A stretch of 64,000 bases of DNA from Chondrus crispus (taxonomy: Eukaryota; Rhodophyta; Florideophyceae; Gigartinales; Gigartinaceae). Every line of letters starts with the position of its first letter. Within the stretch, counting starts at the first letter, position 1. The stretch spans positions 455,643 to 519,642 of the forward strand of contig NW_005179159.1 in the NCBI RefSeq assembly GCF_000350225.1, given 5' to 3'. A program made the translations under genes and the position numbers. Below, piece after piece: positions 33,611 to 43,382 of this stretch. The notes beneath the pieces were generated by a model. That model had not been told where the DNA came from. It saw only the letters and a program-made list of their open reading frames with translations, and searched no databases.

Positions 33611-35576
33611 TTTAATTAAAAGGTGAAATCTATTGTGGTGCGTGAAAGACTGCGAAAAGGCCTAATAAAAGCGTTGAGTTTGGCTTTGAGCCCGTTGCTG
33701 TCCATTTGGGTCATTGTGGTGTGTTCAGGACCACATCAGGACCAATGATAGCAACCTGGGCCGGACTGGCCGGGCCGGTCCCGGCACCAGTCAATCATGC
33801 GCCGGGGCAAAGGCCATTGTTGTCACTTCATGATTTATAATTTTCATTATTTTCGCGTTATTATTATTTAAGTCTAATACAGGCCAGTTTGCGCGCAGGG
33901 AGGTGGCCGATGCGTGGGTTGGCGACCGGGACGCCGGCGGCCGCAGTGATCCCGCGCTGTAAGTGCGATATGAGTGAGCGAGTTTACACGCAGTTACTGG
34001 CACTGTTGACAGCGTGACCGGGGTCGGATGCTGCGTCGTACACGTACACGCGCGCGATGCGTCCGTCCCGACGCGTGCACATCGTTGCGTCTACTTCGCA
34101 ATGCGCTCCTCACCTCCGTCCCGCTCGATAAACGAGAACTCCTTTCACGCCTCCTCCTTCACGCCTCCCCCTTCACACCTCCCTGCGCCTACCGAATCTC
34201 TTCCTCGCCTAGTCCGCCATGCCCACCTCCCCGTGCGCGCCGCACCAGACGGCGGGCAGTCCCTGCGCATGCTTATGCCTATGGTGGCGCCGTCCCGCAC
34301 CACCTCCTCAACGCGCACGGGCGCAGCCACTACCGTGCGCATGGGCGTGGCCACCCTGCTGACCTCGGCGAACACGTTGTAGCGACGCCTGCGCTCGCGG
34401 CGTCCGCGGACGCCGCGGCGGCTCGGGCGGCAGCTCCAAGCGGATCCACTGCGGCACGATGACGTGCGGGGCCAGGGTGCACGGCTGGCTGCAGCGCCGT
34501 CACGGGAGCACGCGATCGATGGTGAGGATCTCGGCCTCTGCCGTCCTCCGCCATGCTGCGCAGCTCGCCGCGCGTGCCGAGCGAGGCGCGTTAGGACATC
34601 GTCGCGGGAGGACATCGTCGCAGGAGGCTTTGCGGGACGGAAGCGGCGGAGGGTGGGGAGGCGCGCGGGGCGCGACAGAAATGCGTTCGAGGGCTGCGGG
34701 CGCGGCCGCAGGCGCTGTAGTGGCCGCGTTGGCCGCGTTGTTGGGCGCTGCGGCATGGCGCTGGACGCGCGCCGTCCGCGCGGACGCCGCGAGCGCAGGC
34801 GTCTCTACAACGTGTTCGCCGAGGTCAGCAGGGTGGCCACGCCCATGCGCACGGTAGTGGCTGCGCCCGTGCGCGTTGAGGAGGTGGTGCGGGACGGCGC
34901 CACCATAGGCATAAGCACGCGCAGGGACTGGCCCGCCGTCTGATGCGGCGCGCACGGGGAGGTGGGCATGGCGGACTAGGCGAGGAAGAGATTCGGTAGG
35001 CGCAGGGAGGTGTGAAGGGGGAGCCGTGGAGGGGGAGGCGTGAAAGGGGTTCTCGTTTATCGAGCGGGACGGAGGTGAGGAGCGCATTGCGAAGTAGACG
35101 CGACGATGTGCACGCGTCGGGACGGACGCATCGCGCGCGTGTACGTGTACGACGCAGCATCCGACCCCGGTCACGCTGCCAACAGTGCCAGTAACTGCGT
35201 GTAGACTCGCTCACTCATATCGCACTTACAGCGCGGGATCACTGCCGCCGCCGGCGTCCCGGTCGCCAACCCACGCATGGGCCACCCCCCTGCGCGCAAA
35301 CTGGCCTGTATTAGACTTAAATAATAATAACGCGATAATAATGAAAATTATAAATCATGAAGTGACAACAATGGCCTTTGCCCCGGCGCATGATTGACTG
35401 GTGCCGGGACCGGCCCGGCCGGTCCGGCCCAGGTTGCTATTATTGGTTCTGACGTGGTCCTGAACACACCACAATGACCCAAATGGACAGCAACGGGCTC
35501 AAAGCCAAACTCAACGCTTTTATTAGGCCTTTTCGCAGTCTTTCACGCACCACAATGGATTTCACCCTTAATTAAA
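33611..35576. mobile_element. Foldback element, ~0.8-kb inverted arms
   Basis: The left arm 33611-34425 and the right arm 34773-35576 are near-identical reverse complements with a GC-rich 0.35-kb spacer. The outer ends read TTTAATTAA then GGTGAAATC, and the mirror image on the right. Because TTAATTAA is itself a palindrome, it could be the end of the arms or a target duplication. The arms hold several coding-looking frames on both strands, which mirror each other and have no known domain. The element lies directly between two DDE_Tnp_4 transposase genes and may be a non-autonomous relative mobilised by one of them. Confidence 0.85.
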
Positions 35577-35995
35577 TGTTTCTTTCTAAAATTTTGTATG
35601 AATTTTGCAATGCACAAAAACCGCTCCGTCGTCAACTTACCAAGGTCTTAGGGTGACCCCACCGCGCCTTGCCCAAAATCGCTAAAAGCAGACAGTTGTC
35701 CTCCGGTAATTGGATCTACTATCTTTTAATCAAGCCGCGCTTTGGGAGAGGTGGGGATTCAGAGATGAACCTCACCGCGCCTGTAACACGATACTTCTAT
35801 CATATTCAGGTTCAACCCAATTAGGCTACAAGTCTGTCGTAGAAATACATTTGGCGCAAAGAAGCAAGCTACTGCACGCGTCCGTTCCACAATTGGCCGC
35901 AACTTTTGCTCGTCACTTGCCCGCTCTCCATAACATGTAGGCTCCTGTTTGGGAATTATCAACTTGGCAAGTACACCACGCTTGCAATTCCTATT
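35577..35995. other. 5' flank of the second Harbinger gene
   Basis: No gene is recognised. It may hold the left terminal repeat of the Harbinger element, but no matching right end was found near 37500. Confidence 0.4.
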
Positions 35996-37461
35996 ATGGA
36001 CTCTGGAAGCGATTCCGATGATGCCATCGCGGCATATTTCATGCATTCTCTATCTGCTGCTGCTTTCGCTGGCGCTCTGGTCGCTCGGCAGCACAGAGAG
36101 CGTCCGCGATCCGGAGGGAAGTTCGGAGGATCAAGAATGGGAAAGGCGATGAACAGAGATCGCCATCGCCATCGCTTCGAAAGGCAAACAAATGAAGACT
36201 GGTTTTTGTCGCGGGATAGTGCAGGCAGCAGGTCTCTCTTCACGGCAGAAGAGTTTCGTGGCACGCATCGCGTTTCCATGGACATATACGAACGCATTCG
36301 CGCGGTGCTGCCCGAGGTTGATCCATGGTTTGCACAGAAGGCTGGCGCGGTGGGCAAGCAGGGAGCGTCTACGGATCAGAATCTCATCGCAGCCCTGCGC
36401 ATGCTGGCAAGCGGCAACAGCGCGAAAAGCGAAATAACGCTTATGGGGTTGGCGGAATCAACTCTTCTGGAAAACTTAAAACAGATTTCTGCGGCGATTG
36501 TGATGGGGTTTGGAAAAGAGTATTCGCGCCTTCTAACTACGGACGAAATTATAAAAATAGAAGCAGAGTATGCTGCGATGGGATTTCCACGCGCCATAGG
36601 TTGCGTCGATTGTGCAAGCTGGACTTGGGACGCATGTCCTGTTGCTTGGCAGGGACGACACCAGGGCAAGGAACGCAAAACCTTCAATGGTATGGGAGTA
36701 GTGTGCGACGATTATCTTCGTATTTGGCTCGTGAATTTTGGAGCACCTGGGGCGAAGAAAAACATTCAGATAATGAACGCCTCCCCCTTGTTTAACAATT
36801 TGAGATCCGGAAAGTGGCCGCCGACACGCCGTGAAACTGACGTTGGCGGATTTAAATTGAAATGGTACTACTTCCTCGCTGATAGTATTTATCCTAGGTT
36901 CCGATTTTTCGTGTCCACGATTCCACGACCACGATCAAAGAAAGAGAAGATGTTCGCAAAGCAGCAAGAGGGAGCTCGCAAATCTGTCGAAAGGGGTTTT
37001 GGAGTTTTATTCAAGCGGTGGCAAATACTGTACCGACCAAGTCAGCTGTGGCGAAAAAGTGATATGAACAATATAGTTTTAGCATGTGTCGCGATCCATA
37101 ATATGGTAGTGGAGGAACGCTGAGAGCAATACAAGGGTACAGAAAAGGCACGCCTGCTCGAGGACGAGACTCGCCTGCCTACGGAAGTCCACGTGAATTG
37201 GAGGTCGATAGATTGCGCCGAGGGAGCAGCTACCTAGGGCGAGTTTGTAGATGGCTGTGAAGACGTAGACCAACACCTGCAGCTGAAGAAGGCATTGGCG
37301 AATCACATATCGAAGGCGAGAGAGAAAGTCTGCCATGAGAGCGATGGGGACGATTTTACACGCGAAGAAGACTATTTCGGAAGCAACGACTCTACTGCAT
37401 GCGATGATGAGAACGGTAGTGATGCTGAGATTTTCTCGCTATCACCATCACGACCATTTTA
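35996..37461 (+). pseudogene. PIF/Harbinger transposase, nearly intact, active-site substitution
   Basis: From ATG 35996 (MDSGSDSDDAIAAYF) the frame is open to a TGA at 37121. It then stays open, apart from a TAG near 37217, to a TAA at 37459-37461 with an acidic tail (DDENGSDAEIF). An N-terminal helical region precedes the DDE_Tnp_4 domain: AIGCVDCASWTWDACP holds the first Asp and RKSVERGFGVLFKRW the Glu. Where related transposases have an N-D pair (TNDLNIF in the copy at 1204) this one reads AKKNIQIMN, so the second Asp is Asn. IVLACVAIHNMVVEER is the conserved end of the domain. It was probably recently active, but the Asp-to-Asn change and stops suggest it is dead. Confidence 0.88.
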
Positions 37462-37994
37462 ATCATCTTGTGTTCCACTCGTGCATGCCCCTTTCTCATT
37501 TGTAGTTTTACTGAAAATTCCAAGTCTCTATTCCCTATTCCGGTGATATGGCTAATGTTATGTTACATCCAGAAATGAACCTCCCTGACGGTTCATTTCT
37601 GAAAGGGCCTCGTGCTCACTGACGTAGGCTGACATACAACCCCAAAAATATGTGAGGCCTTTCCATACTACAATTTGAAATATCTAAAACTTTTTCTACG
37701 GCAAGTAATCTAATCCCACTGTATTCTAATCGGTCGTTGCCGTCGCCGCCGCCACTACCACTAAATTAGATATAAAATACATTCTCTCGTACCCTAAACC
37801 AATTCTGTCGCCGCTGCCGTCGCCGCCGTCGCCGCCGTCGGCAAATAAAATCTAGATTGTCACTGCACAGTATTATAAACCGTGCCCCTCGATTGCCCTC
37901 GCACCCCTAACCCGTAATATGATACTTACGATTGCGCGCCATTTTACTTCCCCTAATCGACGGCCTCCAGCACGCGATGCAACGCGACGATCCT
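37462..37994. repeat. 3' flank with hairpin and GCC/GTC triplet runs
   Basis: AGAAATGAAC at 37571 pairs with GTTCATTTCT at 37591-37600. Triplet-rich stretches GTCGCCGCCGCC (37741-37760) and a GCCGTCGCC repeat near 37805-37840 follow. No gene is seen. Confidence 0.65.
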
Positions 37995-38217
37995 CGACAG
38001 CTGGGCTGTGCCTGCTGTCGAGTGTCCACTACGAGGTCGAGAAAGGGCTGTGCCCGCCTCAACTTTAGCGAGCGATGCGACGATATTCGACAGCTGGGCT
38101 GTGCCTGCTGTCGAGTGTCTACAATGGGGTCGAGGAAGGGCTGTGCCTGCCTCGACCTCAGCGAGCGATACGAAGATATTCGACAGCTGGGCTGTGCCTG
38201 CTGTCTATTGTCTTTAA
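37995..38217 (+). repeat. 93-bp tandem repeat, about 2.4 copies
   Basis: CGACAGCTGGGCTGTGCCTG starts at 37995, 38088 and 38181. The opening of each unit is itself a small hairpin (CTCGACAG ... CTGTCGAG). Parallel open frames here reflect the repeat, not genes. Confidence 0.95.
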
Positions 38218-38220
38218 AGA

Positions 38221-38366
38221 TGTCGAGCAAGAGGTTCGTTCCCTCGACTCCAGCCAGTGAGTCGGTGATCGTCGACTGTTGACGATCACTGCATTGCTCG
38301 ACATAGTAGATCTTCGACAGCAAGAGCAGCCCAGCTGTCACAGCTGGGCTGCCCCTGCTGTCGAAG
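38221..38366. repeat. Paired palindromes next to the 93-bp repeat
   Basis: The first hairpin has an outer stem TGTCGAGCAA/TTGCTCGACA (38221-38230 with 38294-38303) and an inner TGATCGTC/GACGATCA stem. The second, 38312-38366, has a 26-bp stem with two mismatches and contains an inverted version of the tandem-repeat motif. Eight bases separate them. Confidence 0.85.
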
Positions 38367-38887
38367 GTCTGGGCCCGCTTTGATCTCATACAAAGCCTGA
38401 TTAAATAAATAGAAGGCTATTCATATAGAGAAAGAATAGTGAAATCCCTGTCTTCACAAACTTTGCGATTTCTGCACGTAGAACTATTATAATCAAACTC
38501 CGCGTATATATTGTTTAGGATCCTGCCAATGTCGAGAATATTTTATTTTGTACGGAGGAAGTAGGGCAACACCCATGTATGTACAGAAATATTTGCATTA
38601 AGCAATTCAGTACAATTTTGGAAATAGATTACCTCAAGATCTCTTATTAAAATATTCTAAGTCAATCCTCATAAAATCAGGGAACATTTCTTAAAAGCAT
38701 TCGGTATGGACCCAACGGCAACACTGTCTCAATGCTTAAAATGGTATTTCACAATTTATGTTGTACTCCATGGCGAACTAAAACGATTAGCAGAAAGGGA
38801 AATTTATTTCAAGATGCCTAATATAGATAAAAGAAATCGCGTATTGTAAAGGAAGGCAGTTTGAATGAAACCTATCAGTTTATTAAC
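38367..38887. other. AT-rich, no gene seen
   Basis: Downstream flank of the RING-type gene, which ends at 38888. No coding or repeat signal was noticed. Confidence 0.5.
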
Positions 38888-39325
38888 CTAAGCAGAGGAA
38901 CCTGCACCGGCACCACTTCCAGAACCGTCCTGAGAGTCTGAAATCTTCTTTTCCTTTTTCATCCTCCTTTCCATCTGTTTCTTGTTCTTCTTCTGAATTT
39001 TGGATCGCCGAGACTCGGGCATTGACTCCCACTCCCTCGCAGTTTTGCGACCCTTCTAGAAAACATACCTTGAGTAGTGCTTGATCTTATTTTCCTCAAT
39101 TGTTGTACGGAAACGCGGACATTTACCGGCTTGACGGTTCGGAGGATGATCGTAAGTACTGCCATCGTCAAGAATCTCGACAACTGGACAGGTTGGAGCT
39201 CTAGATTGGAGACAAGGAGCAATGCACTCCTTGTGGAACACGTGTTGGCATTGCAGCTCGACCACGTCTCCATCGGGGATGCACTGACAGACAATGCATA
39301 TCTCCGGGTGGCCAGTAGAGCTCAT
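38888..39325 (-). pseudogene. RING-H2-like protein, amber-interrupted
   Basis: Starts at ATG 39325 (MSSTGHPEICIVCQC). CIVC, then CQHVFHKEC, then CPVV follow the RING-H2 spacing, but the last cysteine of the expected CPxC is Val, so one zinc ligand is missing. RING proteins are usually ubiquitin ligases. A TAG at 39056 interrupts the frame. The same frame continues KGRKTAREWESMPESRR, then a Lys/Met-rich helix and a DGSGSGAGAGSSA tail, ending with TAG at 38888. The composition after the TAG looks coding. Readthrough, a sequencing error or a nonsense mutation are all possible. Confidence 0.6.
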
Positions 39326-39990
39326 TTTTGAATTTGATGTGTCGTGAAGGTAGGAGAAAAGAGGGACAAGTGATGGAGTTGTGAGTTTGTCTCAGATTCG
39401 ATATTTCGCTCGTACCTCTTCACTATTTATTCTATAGAGATTCAGCAGCAGATTGTTACTATAGCAAGTGTCAGTATAGTTGCCCCTCTAAAAATAGAAT
39501 GCCAGATTGACGAAAAAGTCTGTTACAAATACCATGGAATTTTGATTGTGACACATTAAAACATCCGCCTGATCAAACTCTATTCGTACAAATGAAGCGT
39601 TCCAAATCTTCTCATGAGCTAGAACATTGTAGTGTAATGCCCCGCTCCAAGTCATACAAGTCATATTTTCAAAGGGTTCGAGGCCTTACGCCAGCTTGCA
39701 ATCGCTGAGCATTGAAAAAACGTATTGTAAAATTTTTGTTCAACGCTACACGTCATATTTTTGAAAAAAGCCAGGCCTTATGCCACATGGCAATCGCTAG
39801 GCTTTGAAATTACAAAATTTTGTCCATACAAATCCTGTGAATTGTCGGTGTCAACAAAAACCTTTCTATAAATACATCTTGGGCCAAACAGAAAAGTTTA
39901 TTGAAGAGTCTCAATTAGGATCGGAGCCAAGAGACTGGAAAGGCCATACTTTCAAATGCAATGAAGTTGTTGTTGAGCACAACGTGGCTT
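39326..39990. other. Intergenic, no gene seen
   Basis: AT-rich. CGTCATATTTTTGAAAAAAGCC and a CATATTTTCAAAGG relative near 39661 hint at a diverged direct repeat (GGCCTTA(C/T)GCCA). Confidence 0.45.
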
Positions 39991-40693
39991 TTACTCTTTC
40001 ACTCGCAGTACACGGGATAGCCCCTGCGCCCTTCCGTCTTTGTCATACATTTCATGAAATCCTTCAAGGGCCTTTTCCCAATCTTCATCAATTCCAACAA
40101 CCATCAGACGCATTCGGACAGGACCAAATTCCTGAACGTGCTCTAGCAGTGCCTTAAATCGCAAGAAACTGTTTTTCTGTCCGGATAGGGTCCACAATCC
40201 ATGGCTGTACTTCGGAACCAATTTCTTTCGCATCTCTGGATCTATGAAGAATCTCAGGAGATGACAGTTGAGGTCCTTGTCTCCTCTTCGCCACAGCTCG
40301 ACCACTGTTTCTGTATTCTTCGTCAAACCTGGAATAAACTTAATAACAGTACTTGGTTCCACGTTAGTCGCAGTTTTCTGCTTCTTGTGCAAGGATTCTG
40401 TAAACAAATTCATATCCCGTTCTCTTGCGACCGTAATTGTAGAATCTTGAGAGGTTTTCTCAGCCGACGGTTCCACATTTCCGTCTTCTGCGGTAATATT
40501 TTCGAAGGAGTTGCTTAGCTGTACGCTCTTGGAATTTCTTGACACAACACCAGAAAATTCCTTCTTTCTCTGGTACAACAAGAACAGCCTTTGTTCTAGC
40601 TCCTTCTTCCAAATTCCATTTTATCATCTTTAACAGCACGAATTTCTCCTTCTTCCTCTCAGTCTTCATCCGGACTTTTGCTTGCGATGACAT
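39991..40693 (-). pseudogene. Unknown protein, one frameshift
   Basis: Starts at ATG 40693 (MSSQAKVRMKTERKKEKF). The reading frame changes near 40570 (from LVVPEKEG to RKKEFSGVVS) and then stays open to 39991. The C-terminal half (TVVELWRRGDKDLNCHLLRF through MRLMVVGIDEDWEKALEGF) has the composition of a folded domain, but no family is recognised. It lies 0.3 kb downstream of the tyrosine recombinase on the same strand and might belong to the same element. The frameshift could also be a sequencing error. Confidence 0.5.
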
Positions 40694-40989
40694 AACTAGT
40701 GTTACCGGTAGAAAGTAATATATCCGTACTGATCTTCAGAGCAATTTACGGCTCAAGTTGCAAGATCTGCCTAGGTGCATTGAATCCGGCACCTTCCCCA
40801 CCGCCTTGAATCGGCGTCACGAACCCTCTTCTTTCCATATCAAATTCTGAGAAAGCTGCTATATCGGTATGTTGCTGCAGGGTCTGAAAGTAATTATTCG
40901 ATCTCCTTCTATGTTATAAAAGAGAAAACGATTCTGCATATATCAAATAGCTGCGCAATTTATTGGGCTTGAAGCAACATTTAACTAGA
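40694..40989. other. Intergenic, no gene seen
   Basis: Short gap between the recombinase and the unknown gene. No signal was recognised. Confidence 0.4.
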
Positions 40990-42240
40990 TTAACTGGAAT
41001 CTTTGTCAACATCGTTCGAATTGATACCATTGTTGACGTGTTCTATAAACTTGGCGAAGTCGTCGTTGCTTTGAATACGCTCAGATTCTTGGCAGAGTGT
41101 TTCATCATGACGTATGTACTCTTTGACTGAGTTGAACGGAGGAAGCTCCGGCGGAGCACAGTCATTGTAAGCAGCACAATAGTTTGCGTACGCTTGATAA
41201 CCACATATCTGAATTATTTCCATAATTGCCTCATCGCGAAGCCCTAGAGCTCTGTACAGCTGTACAGAACCTCTCTTGATTGAATGCCCGGAGTACATGC
41301 CCAGATCGGCCGATCCGACACCAATTGACGACAATCGATCTCTGAAGAACTCTGTAAACTTCTTAGAACTCCACAGAGCTTTGGTATCATTGACCTAACC
41401 ACTTCTAGTCTTGTTAACATCACAAAACAAAGACCCCGGAGTACTACTACGAAGTGTCAGCCAGGAATACAGTGCTAGAAATGCGTCCATGAAGTAGGAA
41501 AACCGTAAAGCAGAGTTCCCGAACCAATCACGGAGCTGGTATGTCCTGTGTAGGGTTGAGTTCTTGATTGATTCGAGTAGCGTCAACCTGCAACCACCAG
41601 ACTCTACAGATACGTTTTCGACTTTCGGCTTCTTAATTTCATCATGTCGGAGTCCCAAATTCAAACCAACAACAAGAATGGCATGCAGAAGCACGTCAGC
41701 TGCTGCTGTGGCTTGTTCTCTTCCATACCAATACTTTTCGGCCAAGTCACAGATATTTGCAGCTGTAATTGGCCGGGAGCGCAACGTAACGAATCCTAAG
41801 TGAGCCAAGTGTACACGATGGGCCCTTCGCAGTGCCTGTAGATCAGGGTTTCCAATCAAAGGGTTTCCGCTAGCTCTACCAGCGGATTCGTCTATCTGCC
41901 ACGTTTTAGTGTGGCCGTGTTCACAGTAAACATGTCGAAGCCCCTGAGCGAGAGCTCCCATACTATCATTCTTGAGAGCGTCAGCCGTTCCGAACTTACA
42001 GTAGTCAGCGAGGAGATTTAGAATGCGTTTTGAGCTATCCAAGGTGACGCGATTTGGGTCTGGGGCACTCTTGAGCTCAGAATACTCCTTCAGAAGTCTT
42101 CTTGCCATTTTCACGTTTGCTTTTGTTGATGAACTCGCAGCAGTTGATACCAGATCGTATGATTCGCGCAGCTGGCCATCCGTAAAAGCATTTCCACTCG
42201 CCTTTTTCTTTCCCCTCCCCTTTCTCGCGTTAAGTGCCAT
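40990..42240 (-). pseudogene. Crypton-type tyrosine recombinase, one amber codon
   Basis: From ATG 42240 (MALNARKGRGKKKASG) to TAA at 40990, 416 codons, open except for one TAG at 41395-41397. The catalytic set is visible: NLGLRHDEIKK carries the first Arg, HSIKRGSVQLYRALG the His-x-x-Arg pair, and ICGYQAYANYCAAY the likely Tyr nucleophile. Such enzymes cut and rejoin DNA through a 3'-phosphotyrosine and, in Crypton elements, insert a circular form. No flanking inverted repeats are expected for Cryptons. The TAG lies between the two catalytic boxes, so an enzyme needs readthrough. A TGTAG...CTACA element starts 92 bases upstream of the ATG. Confidence 0.8.
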
Positions 42241-42332
42241 TTCTGGAAGTTGACACCCGTCTGAGTAGGTCTTTCCGACTAGAAAAGTTGCTCGGTGAAG
42301 CCAACAACGAAGCAATAAATGGATGAGCGGGC

Positions 42333-43031
42333 TGTAGCATAAACCCCCCCAGACGACTGGAGGTGTATGCGCAGTTCGACCTGTAGACCCCGGATCGGAG
42401 AAGGGGTGAAGCGGGCCAACCAGCTACGGAACCGGGCTCGGGCCCGGGTAGCGGTGGTAGAGCGGGAGCGAGCAGGGACGCGCGCACGCACGAGCGGATC
42501 GACGCCTCGACGCCCCGGACCAGCACTGCGTGACGTACCAGTGCTGACGGGCGGAGGCGGTTCCGTGCTCGCTCGCGTGCTGCGCGTCCACTCCGGCTCG
42601 GCTCCGACTAAACGCGCGCGAAGAGCGAAGGCGACGTTTAGAATAAGCTGGGTCGACTGACCTTGGCGGTCGGTTGAGGACAAGCCCGTGCTTGTCCCCT
42701 TCCGCCGCCGTCGGTCCGCTCCATATTTAATATACAAAACAATCTATCATAACACTACAGTACCGAGGTACTGTAGTGGGCTACTGTAGTGCAGGTCGGC
42801 CTGCACTGTAATACTGTCAGCTATGTCGAGGCTGACAGTACACGTATTACTCGTGGTGCGTGCGCGCTTCGTTCGCGCGCTGTACACGTGTGCACGTGTA
42901 TGCGCGTGTCCCTTGTCCCCGTGGTGTACACGTGGACACGCGCGGTTGTACTGTAGAGCTCGACGCTCTACAGTAGCTGATCTAGTTCTTGATCTAATCT
43001 AATTTAAAGCCCCAGGGGGGGTTATGCTACA
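42333..43031. mobile_element. TGTAG...CTACA element D, target duplication CGGGC
   Basis: The ends TGTAGCATAAACCCCCC and, inverted, TGTAGCATAACCCCCCC enclose 699 bp. CGGGC flanks it on both sides (42328-42332 and 43032-43036). The right part holds a chain of hairpins built on CTACAGTA and ACACGTGT motifs (42755-42975). There is no convincing gene. TG...CA ends with a 5-bp duplication fit a solo LTR. TGTNR ends also fit Ginger-type DNA transposons. Confidence 0.85.
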
Positions 43032-43302
43032 CGGGCCTTTAAAGAGAGGAGCGTTTTGATAGCGATTTGGTTTTAAAACAATAAATAGCGAGAGTAAATC
43101 ATTCCATACACCTCTCTGTTTTTTGAACAGTTATATGATAATAGACGAATATATTCCAGACAGTAGATTCATCTGTAATCATCTGATAAATAGATCAAGA
43201 AGCAAGGCTTTCTGCAGAAATCCATTCTTCTTGATTCATTTATATTACAGTGCTTCCCTTTCAACCCAGTAACCTAAATGAAATCTAATTGTCAAGAAGG
43301 GC

Positions 43303-43382
43303 TTAGTCCTGCAGAGAAGGTATTAGTCTTGTCGAGAACATGTTAATCCTTTAAAGAACATGTTAGTCCTTTAGAGAACATA
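43303..43382 (+). repeat. 20-bp tandem repeat, four copies
   Basis: Consecutive 20-base units begin TTAGTC or a close variant (TTAGTCCTGCAGAGAAGGTA, TTAGTCTTGTCGAGAACATG, TTAATCCTTTAAAGAACATG, TTAGTCCTTTAGAGAACATA). Confidence 0.9.

Noticed and set aside
34014-35174. Mirror-image frames in the foldback element (for example 34500-35174 minus)
   Set aside because: They occur in both arms in opposite directions, are low-complexity, and arise from GC-rich inverted repeats, not genes.
37995-38217. CRISPR-like array (also 9806-9901, 43303-43382, 45128-45258)
   Set aside because: These are direct tandem repeats without unique spacers, in eukaryotic DNA, and without cas genes.
39055-39070. A 13-base intron (GTATGT...TAG) in the RING-type gene
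   Set aside because: It is far too short for splicing, and the coding frame after it is the same as before it, so removing 13 bases would break the frame. A TAG in a continuous frame is simpler.
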